A stretch of DNA of 49,549 bases from a virus: IMG/VR virus record IMGVR_UViG_3300024265_000073, positions 1 to 49,549 of that record; one strand, given 5' to 3'. Shown in pieces: positions 7,846-15,595 of the stretch (position 1 is its first letter; every line of letters starts with the position of its first letter). A model generated the notes under the pieces. That model saw only the letters and a program-made list of their open reading frames with translations. It was not told the DNA's origin and did no database searches. The translations under genes and the position numbers were made by a program.

Positions 7846-9624
7846 TTAGACTGGCTCCTCTGTGTCGGCGGCACCTCGGTCGAGGATCTCGCCTGCTACG
7901 TCTTCGTCGGCCTGAGTTACCAGGGCTGCGGTCTTCTGCTGCTCTGCGACTCGGACATTCTCTACGACCAGCTCGAAACGATCCAGTCCTAGGTTCTCTT
8001 CCATCAAGCGAGCGATCCGCAGACCACTGACGTGGGTTACCACGGAGGGGTCGGAGTAGGCTGCGCTATTGATGAAGCCGATAAGGTTCTGCACAATCTG
8101 TGCTTGCTTAGCGAAATGTCGTGCCCCAATGGGGTAGAGCTTTCCTTTCGCTCCGATTATTTCCGGTGTCACCTGCAAGAACTGTGTCACCGCGAAATCT
8201 TGGTCGAGTACCTTAACGACCTCGACTGCGTTGATGTTGCGCCTGGCTGACTCCAACATCTGATTCAACAGAGGCTCGACGAAGTGCTCTTCGAACTTCT
8301 GGATCTTCTGCTGGAAGATACGACCTGCGGCGTTCTCCAGCGCCTGGATTTCAAACGCTGTCTTCTCGCCAGGGGTACGTATGCCCATCGCCTCGCGGGG
8401 CGCACCCGCTAGTTCCTCCATGTCCCGCATCAAGCGGTCCATTTGGAAATCGGCGTTCAGGGCCGTGGCATCTGGGCGAAGGACTTGAACGTCCGAGTCT
8501 ACGTCGCCGTAGATCTTCTCGCCTGGACCCCAGTCCCAGTCTTCAACGTAGCCGCGTGTGTACACAACCGGGTGGGCGATCTGGTCCATGACGTCCGCTC
8601 GGAGGTTCTCCAAGTGGTCGAGACGGTACTGCATCCCCACGAGATTGTCCAGCGGTCCCATACCCATGAGATTGTCAGGGCGGTCACGCCAGCACACGTG
8701 TTCTTTATTCGACTTACCTAGCCAGGAATCGTACGGCTCGTCGAAGACGACGACCCTTCGATCCATCACGATTATGCGACGGCCCGACTTGACCTCACCA
8801 GTTATGATGTCGAACGTATCGCCTTCGTACTCGAGTAGTTCAACCAGGTCCGAAGAGTAGTACGAGTTGAGCTGGTGGAAGCCATCAATCTGCATACCTT
8901 CTGATTTGTCGATGTCGCTGTCGGAGTAGCCGCGCATGTGTGTGCGCAGCTCCACGGTATTTGCTATGGCGGCGGGCACCCACGCAAACGCGGGGTCTAC
9001 CTCAGCGGCCTTCTTCAGCGTGCCTAGTGAAACAATCGTGCGGGTGATCTTCGCGGCGTTCTTGAAGTCCGACGCGGACAGATCAAACAAGATGTCATAG
9101 GGGCTGATGCGATGTACGCGCGGGCCTACATAGACCGCGACATTCGTACCGTCGCCCGTCTGGTGGACGTCGTTCTCGTACGTGACCTCACCGAATACGT
9201 TACCGTAGTCGATGTAGTCGTATAGGGATTCACTAATGACCTTCTTGAAGTCTGACTCCCGGATCTTCTGCTTCATGTAGCTTTCGATCAGGAGGGCTGA
9301 CTCATTGTCAGCCGCTTCGTCTGTAGCTGATTCCCACTTGAACCAGTTGTCATTCGGGAACAGGGCAGCCATATAGTTGGCGTGTAGGTTGTCCCTTAGC
9401 TGGCAGATCTTGGGGACCGACGTGGTGTTCTTCCACGGTAGGGTCTTGTTCGAGGTCTGCGAAGTGTCTGTCTGGAAGATGTAGTTCCGCAGCTCCTTCA
9501 TGTCTTCGATCCAGTGAACGCGGCTTCCACGCCACGTCACGTACTTGTTCACTACGAAGTCTGAGAGATCATCGCTCCGTAGGAGGGTGTTAATCTCTTG
9601 TACGGCTTTGGCTACTCTAGGCAT
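7846..9624 (-). CDS. portal (head-tail connector) protein
   Basis: 592 residues. Signature podoviral portal segments are present: TWRGSRVHWIEDMKELRNYI, TSVPKICQLRDNLHANYM followed by AALFPNDNWFKW, then EVTYENDVHQ, a DPLDNL-type motif (GMGPLDNLVGMQYRLDHLENL), and a C-terminal stem/clip helix region with APREAMGIRTPGEKTAFEIQ and QQKIQKFEEHFVEPLLN. It should form the dodecamer at the packaging vertex. The ATG shares its A with the large terminase TAA. The gene order TerL-portal-scaffold-capsid supports the call. Confidence 0.9.
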   Translation of the reverse strand: MPRVAKAVQEINTLLRSDDLSDFVVNKYVTWRGSRVHWIEDMKELRNYIFQTDTSQTSNKTLPWKNTTSVPKICQLRDNLHANYMAALFPNDNWFKWESATDEAADNESALLIESYMKQKIRESDFKKVISESLYDYIDYGNVFGEVTYENDVHQTGDGTNVAVYVGPRVHRISPYDILFDLSASDFKNAAKITRTIVSLGTLKKAAEVDPAFAWVPAAIANTVELRTHMRGYSDSDIDKSEGMQIDGFHQLNSYYSSDLVELLEYEGDTFDIITGEVKSGRRIIVMDRRVVVFDEPYDSWLGKSNKEHVCWRDRPDNLMGMGPLDNLVGMQYRLDHLENLRADVMDQIAHPVVYTRGYVEDWDWGPGEKIYGDVDSDVQVLRPDATALNADFQMDRLMRDMEELAGAPREAMGIRTPGEKTAFEIQALENAAGRIFQQKIQKFEEHFVEPLLNQMLESARRNINAVEVVKVLDQDFAVTQFLQVTPEIIGAKGKLYPIGARHFAKQAQIVQNLIGFINSAAYSDPSVVTHVSGLRIARLMEENLGLDRFELVVENVRVAEQQKTAALVTQADEDVAGEILDRGAADTEEPV

Positions 9625-11165
9625 TAGGCTGCGACTCCTCCGAATCTAGGATGACTGACGACGGTATTCTTGTTGCGCCGCCGCGAAGCATTATAAGGCG
9701 TACGGATAATTCCCATGACGGAATGGAGGGCATCTTTGATATCATCAAATGCAGGATTGTATTGGATAAGTTCCTGCTCCAACTCTTCGCAAAGTCCGCC
9801 AGCGTAGTGCCAGATTGTATGGTTCTCGTAGCGAGGGCTAAGAGCAGCATGGATTCGTTCCTCCTTTGTACCCATTGTTCGGGTGGGTCTGAAGTCGTCT
9901 ACCGCCAGCACTAATCCATCGCGTCTGATGTCATCTCTGATACGCTCTGCAATTACTGCCTGGCCTGCGGTGACCTCGGCCCGGATCTTCTTGAACCCCC
10001 ATTTCATATGGAGGTCATAGATCATTTTGTAGTATTCAGTCGTTTTGTTCGTGCGCTTACGCTTAATGTCAAGTATATAGATGTTGCCATCAACGTCGAC
10101 TCCAACAATAACCACGACGGTATAATCCGCCGTCTTCCGGATGCTGAACGCAAAGTCAACAGCGGCGAAGATTGCGAGAGGCTTGCCATTGAAGCACCAG
10201 ACGCCATCACGCTTTTTGAGAAACTCTCTATCGTAATGCTGGAAGTATTCACTGGCTATCGCTTCTTCACCCGGATCGTTAGGGTTATTGTAGTACTGGG
10301 CGTAGTATTGTGTGCGATCCAGATACTTGGCACGCTTGAGAGCAAGGACCTTAGCGTTGAAACCGAACCACTTGCCGTCGCCTCTTTGCTGGCGCGGCCA
10401 TAGATACTGACCTGTACCATCTCCCATGTCCTCTACTTCTTTCTGCCACACCTCATATACAAGTGCGGAATCCAGGACTTCTCCGTGCTCGTCAACAACG
10501 TCTTGAGTAGTTGTGATGAGCGTTCCGTAAAGGTCCCTGGGATGGTAGCGTGTCCCCACAATCCACTCCTCTGCGTCGGTTGTTTCAATTGACGCCAGGA
10601 GAGAGTACTGTGATTCGACCTTGTCTCTACCATCTACGGTGTAAGCATTCTCTTTGATGACCACATCGTCAAGTACTGCGATGTTGCAGTGGAGGCCAGT
10701 GATTTGCGTAGTAAGACCCGCAGCAAAGACAGTGGCGTCCCTGACGCCTTCTTTCTTCCTGGCCGGATGGTCAACCATGATTTCTGTGTTAGTCCACTTC
10801 TCACGCTTGCCCTCATCTGGGTGAACCATATCGGGCCAGTACTTGCGGTACTTGGGATGGACCAATATGTCTTTGATAAACTTGAGCTGCTTCTCTGCGA
10901 GTCCGGAGGTGGCGCTGATGTACAACACCGTTACTGCGGGATTGCGCGTGATCTCCCACGCTACTCGGTAGGCAACCATTGTACTCTTCTGATGATCCCG
11001 TGGCAGCAGGACCATCTGATGTGTTCCTGCACCGTCTCTGAGCCACCATTTGATAAGCTCTTTGTGTGCGTGCCCGAGCACCCTATGGGGCGCTACGAGG
11101 GCTATGAATGTTAGGAGATCATCCTCTGCCGCTTGCCGGATGTCATCCGCTGTAAGCTTCGGCAT
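9624..11165 (-). CDS. terminase large subunit (packaging ATPase/nuclease)
   Basis: 513 residues. The N-terminal ATPase carries an atypical Walker A, LLPRDHQKSTM (K60, S61), a feature shared with T7-like DNA maturase B proteins. Walker B is NIAVLDDVV (D166/D167), followed by the coupling segment EWIVGTRYHP. The C-terminal RNase H-like nuclease begins FAAVDFAF (D337) and ends near a DDIKDAL motif. It should pump DNA into the prohead through the portal and cut concatemers. It is coupled to the portal gene by TAATG. The small subunit lies one gene upstream. Confidence 0.92.
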   Translation of the reverse strand: MPKLTADDIRQAAEDDLLTFIALVAPHRVLGHAHKELIKWWLRDGAGTHQMVLLPRDHQKSTMVAYRVAWEITRNPAVTVLYISATSGLAEKQLKFIKDILVHPKYRKYWPDMVHPDEGKREKWTNTEIMVDHPARKKEGVRDATVFAAGLTTQITGLHCNIAVLDDVVIKENAYTVDGRDKVESQYSLLASIETTDAEEWIVGTRYHPRDLYGTLITTTQDVVDEHGEVLDSALVYEVWQKEVEDMGDGTGQYLWPRQQRGDGKWFGFNAKVLALKRAKYLDRTQYYAQYYNNPNDPGEEAIASEYFQHYDREFLKKRDGVWCFNGKPLAIFAAVDFAFSIRKTADYTVVVIVGVDVDGNIYILDIKRKRTNKTTEYYKMIYDLHMKWGFKKIRAEVTAGQAVIAERIRDDIRRDGLVLAVDDFRPTRTMGTKEERIHAALSPRYENHTIWHYAGGLCEELEQELIQYNPAFDDIKDALHSVMGIIRTPYNASRRRNKNTVVSHPRFGGVAA

Positions 11166-12277
11166 TAGGGTGTATCGTACTGATCATACCGCCACGCCGA
11201 GCCATTACTAGCTCCACCAAGCGGGTATGTTAGGACCAGCCGGAAGGTGCTATCCGGATTAGCCCAGACGAACAGTCCGAGTAGGACTGTGCTTGCAGGC
11301 GTTACCGTAATTTGTTTACCGCTGTATACACCAGTATTGACATCATAGGCAGTGCTTAAATCATACTGCGCGACGATCACTGCGGCGCTGTGCGTACCTA
11401 CTACAAACAGTTTGCTTCCGTCAGGACTATAGATTATGCAAAATAGATTGGTGTCAAACTCGGTGCTTACATCTAAGGCTTGGCCTTGGTCTGTCGAAGT
11501 ATCGGCATCTCCGAGTACACTCATCTGGTGGTGATAAATTGCACGGTCGCCCACGTCAGCCGACATTGCATACATGTCGAGATTATTGGGTGCTACGACG
11601 AAAGCGGTGGGTGTAACAGGACTGGCAATACCGCCTAGGAACCCCGATACACCTGTCAAGGTATATGGATTACCACCAGAAACGTCGCCAACTTCATCAT
11701 TAGCGAACGGATCAGCAGACACAAATATGTCACCTGAACCACCGGACCTACGTATGCGATAGAATTTGTCGTTGGCTGGAGGCAGGGAAATAGCCCGTTG
11801 TAATTGGGTAGGTGCGCTCCAGTCATGGGTGAGTTCGAACGACAGTGTCGATAGATCACCCGGCGTTGACAGGCTATACTGCCAGGTCTCCCAAGACGAG
11901 GTCCTATTAAAGTACGCTCGGGTTCCAGCTACATTAAAGTATGGAGTGTTGTGGTTGTTACCAGAAATCGTGAAAGCGCCAGCAGCGGTCGTGAGACTGT
12001 AGCTGGTGATATCCGGATCACCGGATGCGGCCAGATCAAAACTGAATGGCTCTGCTGCATTGACAAGCCCCTGGTCGTCGAGGTAGTGTTTCCACATATC
12101 GTCGACTGAGTGGGCGAGTATCTCTGTATCGGATAGGCCCAGGAAATTGCCTAGGGCCTTGCGGAAGTCTCCGTCAATGCCTAGACCAAAGGGTCCACCC
12201 TGTGCTGCTATCGCGTCGATGATCCTTTGATCATCGGCGCGAGGTGGGAAGATGTGTGCTCCATCTGAGTCTGTCAT
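11165..12277 (-). CDS. beta-propeller-like virion protein between terminase genes
   Basis: 370 residues. The first 70 or so are helical (DDQRIIDAIAAQGG, DFRKALGNFLGLSDTE, VDDMWKHYLDD). The rest is beta-rich with propeller-like blades: short repeats of the type LFCIIYSPDGSKLFVVG then YDLSTAYDVNTG, plus DMYAMSADVGDRAIY and RAYFNRTSSWETWQYSL. Such 'DG-x-lyv...yDLsta' blades occur in phage and environmental propeller proteins. It lies between TerS and TerL, an odd place for a structural gene. Roles to consider are capsid or tail decoration, or host-surface binding. The function is inferred only. Confidence 0.55.
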   Translation of the reverse strand: MTDSDGAHIFPPRADDQRIIDAIAAQGGPFGLGIDGDFRKALGNFLGLSDTEILAHSVDDMWKHYLDDQGLVNAAEPFSFDLAASGDPDITSYSLTTAAGAFTISGNNHNTPYFNVAGTRAYFNRTSSWETWQYSLSTPGDLSTLSFELTHDWSAPTQLQRAISLPPANDKFYRIRRSGGSGDIFVSADPFANDEVGDVSGGNPYTLTGVSGFLGGIASPVTPTAFVVAPNNLDMYAMSADVGDRAIYHHQMSVLGDADTSTDQGQALDVSTEFDTNLFCIIYSPDGSKLFVVGTHSAAVIVAQYDLSTAYDVNTGVYSGKQITVTPASTVLLGLFVWANPDSTFRLVLTYPLGGASNGSAWRYDQYDTP

Positions 12278-12876
12278 GCTACCTTCATACCTATGCTGGC
12301 GGCGTCAGCCGCGAGATCCTGTGCGTCACGCTCTACTTCTTTGAGGTGCGCTTTTTTTTCTTCTTTCGTCGGCCTGCCCCTGCGCTTTTGCTCTGCGGGC
12401 GTGTACCGCTCCGCGAGCCACTTGGTCGCTTGGATTTTCCTAGCGTCTTTCCCGGATGCTGTGGCATTGTCTACCTCTTCAATCATTTCAAAATAACGCT
12501 CTGACTCCATCTTCACACGGAGTTCATTACGCCATTCGGTTACTAGCTCTTGGAACCACTTGGAGCCAAGCAAAGCTTGCCAGTGGTCCCATGAACCGAG
12601 CAGCCTAATGGCTACTTGATACTCCGTGGGATCGCTGATCTCCATGTACTTCTCGTAGAGACTGATGTATGTCTTACCGTCGCGCGAAATCTGATGCTTC
12701 TTAGTGGTGAAGTGGGCCGGATACGATTCGTGTCTGTGCTCCCAGAATAAGGACTGGGTTCGGAATCGACCCTGAGAGTCCTTGAGCTGATCAAAGATCT
12801 CCGGCCCAACTTCGTCAGGCTCGGCAACCCCTACGGGGTTGGTTGGTAATTGATTCACAAGATGGTCCAAGTTCAT
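12274..12876 (-). CDS. terminase small subunit (putative)
   Basis: 200 residues starting MNLDHLVNQLP, chosen because GGAG precedes this ATG at proper distance. The segments LLGSWDHWQALLGSKWFQELVTEWRNEL and AERYTPAEQKRRGRPTKEEKKAHL match what is commonly annotated as the small terminase in marine T7-like and Zobellviridae-like phages: a helical core and a basic RGRP AT-hook-like tail for DNA contact. It should recognise concatemer DNA and regulate TerL. A gene for a propeller-like protein separates it from TerL. Confidence 0.7.
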   Translation of the reverse strand: MNLDHLVNQLPTNPVGVAEPDEVGPEIFDQLKDSQGRFRTQSLFWEHRHESYPAHFTTKKHQISRDGKTYISLYEKYMEISDPTEYQVAIRLLGSWDHWQALLGSKWFQELVTEWRNELRVKMESERYFEMIEEVDNATASGKDARKIQATKWLAERYTPAEQKRRGRPTKEEKKAHLKEVERDAQDLAADAASIGMKVA

Positions 12877-13083
12877 GCAATCTCCATTGTAAGGCACCAG
12901 CCCCAGGGAATCGACCCTGGAAACAACGCACCAGCCGAACTCCATTAGAGGATCTCCACCATTTAGCCAATGTCTCTGTGCATATAAAACCCCTTGGTCT
13001 TGGGGCCGACTTAAGCTGTAGCTTCAAAGATCCGGAAGAACTTTTGGCCGGTCGCCGCCTCTCACCAGAGCGACTGGTATAAA

Positions 13084-13527
13084 TTATCGTCTGTCTAGCT
13101 TCGGTGCGTACCATCTTGCGCAGGAGGGGACTTGATTCCTCACCATGTTCTGAGATTTCTCTGCTTGACGCAAGTAGGCGTTCTGCACGCCGTAAGCTTC
13201 TACTTCACGCTGGTTGGCCTTCTCGCAGCCTTCATAACCCTCGTATTCGTAGTCGTTGTTCATGTCCTGAAGCCAGTGTGTGAACTCATGCACTAGGATG
13301 GACCTAGCGTACTCGTCTGTCTTCAGGTCGTATTCTTTTGACAGCCATATCTTGCCGTCGTGGTATACGCCCCGTATGCCGCACCCGTTAGGTGCCATTG
13401 GGCATATCATTAGGCTCAGCTCGGCGGGCGTAGCGAAGGATATCTCTGGATAGCCTCCTGGGTCTTCGTAGCCTGTAAGTAACAGCGTCCATGCCATTAG
13501 GACCCGCATCATCTCTGCCCAGGCCAT
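13084..13527 (-). CDS. membrane-anchored HExxH protein (putative zinc peptidase)
   Basis: 147 residues. The start at 13527 shares its A with the TAA of the upstream lipoprotein gene. A hydrophobic N-terminal segment (MMRVLMAWTLLLTGY) could act as signal or anchor. SILVHEFTHWLQDM carries an HExxH zinc site (H80, E81, H84), and a downstream Glu-rich segment (NQREVEAYGVQNAYLRQ) offers a third ligand, as in gluzincin-like folds. Pairs of cysteines (ICPMAPNGCG) suggest an extracytoplasmic location. It is among the first late genes, beside a lipoprotein, so an envelope role is possible. Activity is not established. Confidence 0.6.
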   Translation of the reverse strand: MAWAEMMRVLMAWTLLLTGYEDPGGYPEISFATPAELSLMICPMAPNGCGIRGVYHDGKIWLSKEYDLKTDEYARSILVHEFTHWLQDMNNDYEYEGYEGCEKANQREVEAYGVQNAYLRQAEKSQNMVRNQVPSCARWYAPKLDRR

Positions 13528-13856
13528 TAGTAGAACAGCCTTACGGCATCCTCCCTGGCCAGGCAACCTGAATTGTATCCTACCGTCACCCAGATCTTTT
13601 TCTGGGCTGCGCACAGCTCTTTTCGAGCCTCGATCTGCTGTAGCTGAAAAGCGCGGTCCTCTCTCATGAAGACACGCTTCTTGCACTTGATAATGTCTTT
13701 CTCTTCCGCGAAATGCGCGGGGCAGTCGTCCGCCATCTCTGGCGTGGCGCTACATCCGGTCACACTGAAGAATAGCAGCGCTAGCGCCGCTACAAACAGT
13801 AGCTTAAAGGGCCAACGGGCCTCCTGAAGCAAGATTGACCAGATCTTATCAAACAT
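13527..13856 (-). CDS. predicted lipoprotein, first gene of the late unit
   Basis: 109 residues. A hydrophobic segment (PFKLLFVAALALLFFSVTGC) ends in a lipobox-like VTGC with Cys35. The mature part has four more cysteines and charged helices. The start has a good Shine-Dalgarno (GAGGAGAAC-ATG). Its leader holds two hairpins, 13939-13955 and 13872-13891. It is coupled to the HExxH gene downstream, so the two may act together at the envelope. The function is unknown. Confidence 0.65.
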   Translation of the reverse strand: MFDKIWSILLQEARWPFKLLFVAALALLFFSVTGCSATPEMADDCPAHFAEEKDIIKCKKRVFMREDRAFQLQQIEARKELCAAQKKIWVTVGYNSGCLAREDAVRLFY

Positions 13857-13973
13857 GTTCTCCTCTATGGGAGCGCCGACGAAGTCGGGCGCGAACCTAG
13901 AGATAGCCCCAAGTGTACTGAGACATATCTAGAATAGTAACCATTCTACGAATGGTAATACTTTCTTTTATGT

Positions 13974-14003
13974 ATTAGACAATAGTTAGAGGAGAAAGTT
14001 CAA
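13974..14003 (-). promoter_or_regulatory. candidate sigma70-type late promoter
   Basis: On the minus strand TTGAAC (14003-13998) is followed after 18 bp by TCTAAT (13979-13974), matching 5/6 and 4/6 of the sigma70 consensus. Transcription would start near 13967, leaving a leader of about 110 nt before the lipoprotein ATG at 13856. With no phage RNA polymerase gene in the genome, host polymerase use is expected. Confidence 0.4.
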
Positions 14004-14180
14004 CATTTCTATGAGAAATTTAAGACCTCCCTTTCGCCAGAGGCGATGGCTTTCGATCCCCCTCCCTCCCCCTTATGTCAAATCGACCAAATGTGGTCAT
14101 TAAATCCCATATGCAGCAGAATTATGTCAAGTGGCACGGATATTGCAACGCGCAGGCGATAATATTGCACACGTTACACG

Positions 14181-14200
14181 ACAATCAACTAGTTGATTGT
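14181..14200. promoter_or_regulatory. perfect 20-bp palindrome (operator-like)
   Basis: ACAATCAACT and AGTTGATTGT are exact inverse complements with no spacer. It lies 57-76 bp upstream of the candidate -35 element of the early promoter. A perfect dyad of this length in a divergent control region is typical of a dimeric repressor or activator site. It could also be another member of the hairpin family that fills the adjacent region. Confidence 0.5.
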
Positions 14201-14232
14201 TATACAGTTCGGATAGTTTCCACTCTGCTCAA

Positions 14233-14274
14233 AATCCACACCATGTCAACCTACGGTTGACTATGGTGTGGATT
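14233..14274. repeat. 19-bp near-perfect hairpin overlapping early promoter
   Basis: AATCCACACCAT-GTCAACC and GGTTGAC-T-ATGGTGTGGATT form a 19-bp stem with loop TAC and one bulged T. The right arm contains the TTGACT of the candidate early promoter, so cruciform extrusion or protein binding here would directly affect that promoter. Confidence 0.75.
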
Positions 14275-14285
14275 CCATATATGCT
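14257..14285 (+). promoter_or_regulatory. candidate sigma70-type early promoter
   Basis: TTGACT (14257-14262), a 17-bp spacer and TATGCT (14280-14285). The start would be near 14292, giving a leader of about 96 nt with a strong hairpin (14331-14367) before the first early gene. The -10 is weak (4/6). Confidence 0.4.
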
Positions 14286-14330
14286 ACGTCATGCGCCCGG
14301 TATCTACCACGCGAGGCAAAAGTGGGGCTA

Positions 14331-14367
14331 GGATTCCCCCCTCTTCACGTAGTGAAGGGGGGAATCC
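14331..14367 (+). repeat. leader hairpin before first early gene
   Basis: GGATTCCCCCC-TC-TTCAC, loop GTA, and GTGAA-GGGGGG-AATCC form a 16-bp stem with a 2-nt bulge. It ends about 10 nt before the AAGGAG of the first gene. It may protect the mRNA 5' end or control ribosome access. Confidence 0.75.
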
Positions 14368-14387
14368 GCCCCAACAAGGAGTTCGAA

Positions 14388-14612
14388 ATGTCCATGACCA
14401 ATTCGCTGCAACAGCTAGCTTTGCTAGCTGGATACAAACCGGAGCCAGTGCCGAAGGCACTTGACTTCGACGACGGTTACACAGGCTATAGCGATTCGTA
14501 CAACTACTTCGTAGTTGACTACGACGACCTGATTGAGTCGCACCATCAAGCTTTGCTTGATGAATACGACATTATCGCCACACTCAGCGAAGCTGAGGCC
14601 AACTGGAGCTAA
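14388..14612 (+). CDS. small acidic early protein
   Basis: 74 residues, starting at the ATG preceded by AAGGAG (14377-14382). It is acidic and rich in Tyr and Asp (DFDDGYTGYSDSYNYFVVDYDDL). No family was recognised. The coding DNA holds five short hairpins: 14412-14430 (8 bp, loop TTT), 14447-14461 (loop GAA), 14501-14517 (loop TTC), 14544-14562 (8 bp, loop TTT) and 14583-14597 (loop GAA). As first early gene it may act on the host at once after entry; that is inference. Confidence 0.7.
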   Translation: MSMTNSLQQLALLAGYKPEPVPKALDFDDGYTGYSDSYNYFVVDYDDLIESHHQALLDEYDIIATLSEAEANWS

Positions 14613-14613
14613 C

Positions 14614-14817
14614 GTGACAATCACACGACGCTACATAGGCTATGTTGCTGGCCGGTCCATTATCCTACCGGATAATGTAGATCGGCTGGCTTACTGCCAA
14701 CGATTCAAAGTACCAAGCGATTGCTTGGTACTTAGGTACTCCGAGCTACAATGTTCTGTGAACATTGAGTTCGCCACTCCCCACAACTTGCCGAAGGCAA
14801 GGAAGGACATGAAATGA
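14614..14817 (+). CDS. small early protein, GTG start
   Basis: 67 residues. GTG at 14614 lies directly after the previous stop and is preceded by GGAGCTAAC. The sequence (VTITRRYIGYVAGRSIILPDN) reads as a small beta-rich domain with two cysteines. Its gene contains three strong hairpins, among them an 11-bp perfect stem (14708-14733, loop GATT) and 8-bp stems at 14658-14677 and 14749-14767. No family was recognised. Confidence 0.6.
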   Translation: MTITRRYIGYVAGRSIILPDNVDRLAYCQRFKVPSDCLVLRYSELQCSVNIEFATPHNLPKARKDMK

Positions 14818-15074
14818 CCACACGTAACGTCATGACCGTAGAGCAAGCTCTACGTAGTGCTGCTGCCGAGTTCATGGCAGATCGAGGCCCTCAACTGTTC
14901 ATCACAGATGAACAGGTTGAGAGGGAAATGTCCACTAACATGCTCCAGTGTAGTTCCCAATGGGAACGACTGGAGTTCTATGGCCTGCCCCTCATCGAAG
15001 ATGAGGGATTCTACGATGACACTCCAGTTACACTGGAGGTCATTACACTCGATGCTCCGCCTCGCGCACAGTGA
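14814..15074 (+). CDS. small early protein of unknown function
   Basis: 86 residues, start overlapping the previous stop as ATGA. It is acidic and mainly helical at first (VEQALRSAAAEFMADRG), then mixed (TDEQVEREMSTNMLQCSSQWERLEFYG). Hairpins lie at 14837-14854, 14890-14921, 14943-14975, 14989-15007 and 15022-15038, so nearly half of the coding DNA lies in inverted repeats. The function is unknown. Confidence 0.65.
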   Translation: MTTRNVMTVEQALRSAAAEFMADRGPQLFITDEQVEREMSTNMLQCSSQWERLEFYGLPLIEDEGFYDDTPVTLEVITLDAPPRAQ

Positions 15075-15102
15075 TTACCGCGTGCGAGGCACCGAGACCC
15101 TA

Positions 15103-15150
15103 TCTCTCTCGTCAGGGGAGGAGTCTTACGACTCCCCTGACAGAGAGAGA
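15103..15150 (+). repeat. long intergenic hairpin
   Basis: TCTCTCTC-GTCAGGGGAG...TC, loop TTAC, GACTCCCCTGAC-AGAGAGA forms a stem of about 20 bp with a 3-nt bulge. It lies between the genes ending at 15074 and starting at 15208 and may be an RNase III-type processing site or stabiliser. A related purine/pyrimidine stem lies at 19126-19173. Confidence 0.75.
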
Positions 15151-15207
15151 AGGGGAGAGTTTTGAAAACCCAACAGACGAGGCCCAAGTGGTCCGAAGGA
15201 GTTGAAA

Positions 15208-15558
15208 ATGGGTGACAAGAGAACGAGCATGAAGGACGTACTCAACGCAGTTGAGTCGCAGACCCAGAGCATTGATGCTCTGGTCACGGCATTAACCGCC
15301 AACGCTATTGCCCCGGCAGCTATTGCTGCCCCGGTAGTTGATGGTGGCGAAGCGCCGAAGGTCGAGGTAGCCGAAGGCTACATGGCTAAAATGACCGAGA
15401 AGGCAGCCAACCACGCCACTACCAAAGGTAGTGAGGTCGTGCTTTATGCACGAAAGAACCAACGTGGCGAGACCAAGCTGGCCTATGCACTGAGGGATCG
15501 CTTCGATTCGCTCAATGACAAGGGCTTGATTGGCGCTGTCGGCACATTCCAGCCGTAG
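15208..15558 (+). CDS. small early protein, Ala/Val-rich
   Basis: 116 residues, ATG at 15208 preceded by AAGGAG. The N-terminus is charged and helical (DVLNAVESQTQSIDALVTAL), an Ala/Pro linker follows (NAIAPAAIAAPVVDGGEAPK), and the C-terminal half is charged (MTEKAANHATTKGSEVVLYARKNQRG). It resembles a two-part protein with an oligomerising helix and a small domain. Hairpins in the gene are at 15240-15256, 15264-15282, 15315-15330, 15367-15381 and 15417-15433. No family was recognised. Confidence 0.65.
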   Translation: MGDKRTSMKDVLNAVESQTQSIDALVTALTANAIAPAAIAAPVVDGGEAPKVEVAEGYMAKMTEKAANHATTKGSEVVLYARKNQRGETKLAYALRDRFDSLNDKGLIGAVGTFQP

Positions 15559-15595
15559 GCTGGAGTGTTCAGGGTAACACAGCATAGCTGTGTTA
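15544..15595 (+). terminator. tandem hairpins at gene end
   Basis: CATTCCAGCC-GTA-GGCTGGAGTG (15544-15566, one G-T pair) spans the stop codon and is followed by TAACACAGC-ATA-GCTGTGTTA (15575-15595, perfect 9 bp). No T-run follows directly; a run of seven T lies at 15687-15693. They may end or stabilise the first early transcript rather than form a classic intrinsic terminator. Confidence 0.45.

Larger units (their letters stand above)
13857..14387. other. divergent intergenic control region (531 bp)
   Basis: No gene is seen here. The left half (13920-14030) is AT-rich and holds the candidate late promoter on the minus strand. A C-rich run at about 14058-14080 separates it from the right half. 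The right half holds a perfect 20-bp palindrome, a 19-bp hairpin, the candidate early promoter and a leader hairpin. The arrangement suggests that a regulator binding between the units could switch early to late transcription. An origin could also lie here, but nothing proves one. Confidence 0.6.

Noticed and set aside
12890-12965. tRNA-like T-arm on the minus strand (CCAGGG-TCGATT-CCCTGG) in the gap between the HExxH gene and the terminase small subunit
   Set aside because: The T-loop lacks one base of the TTC motif, no matching acceptor stem or anticodon arm could be built, and no CCA end is present. The roughly 200-bp gap holds no gene I can support.
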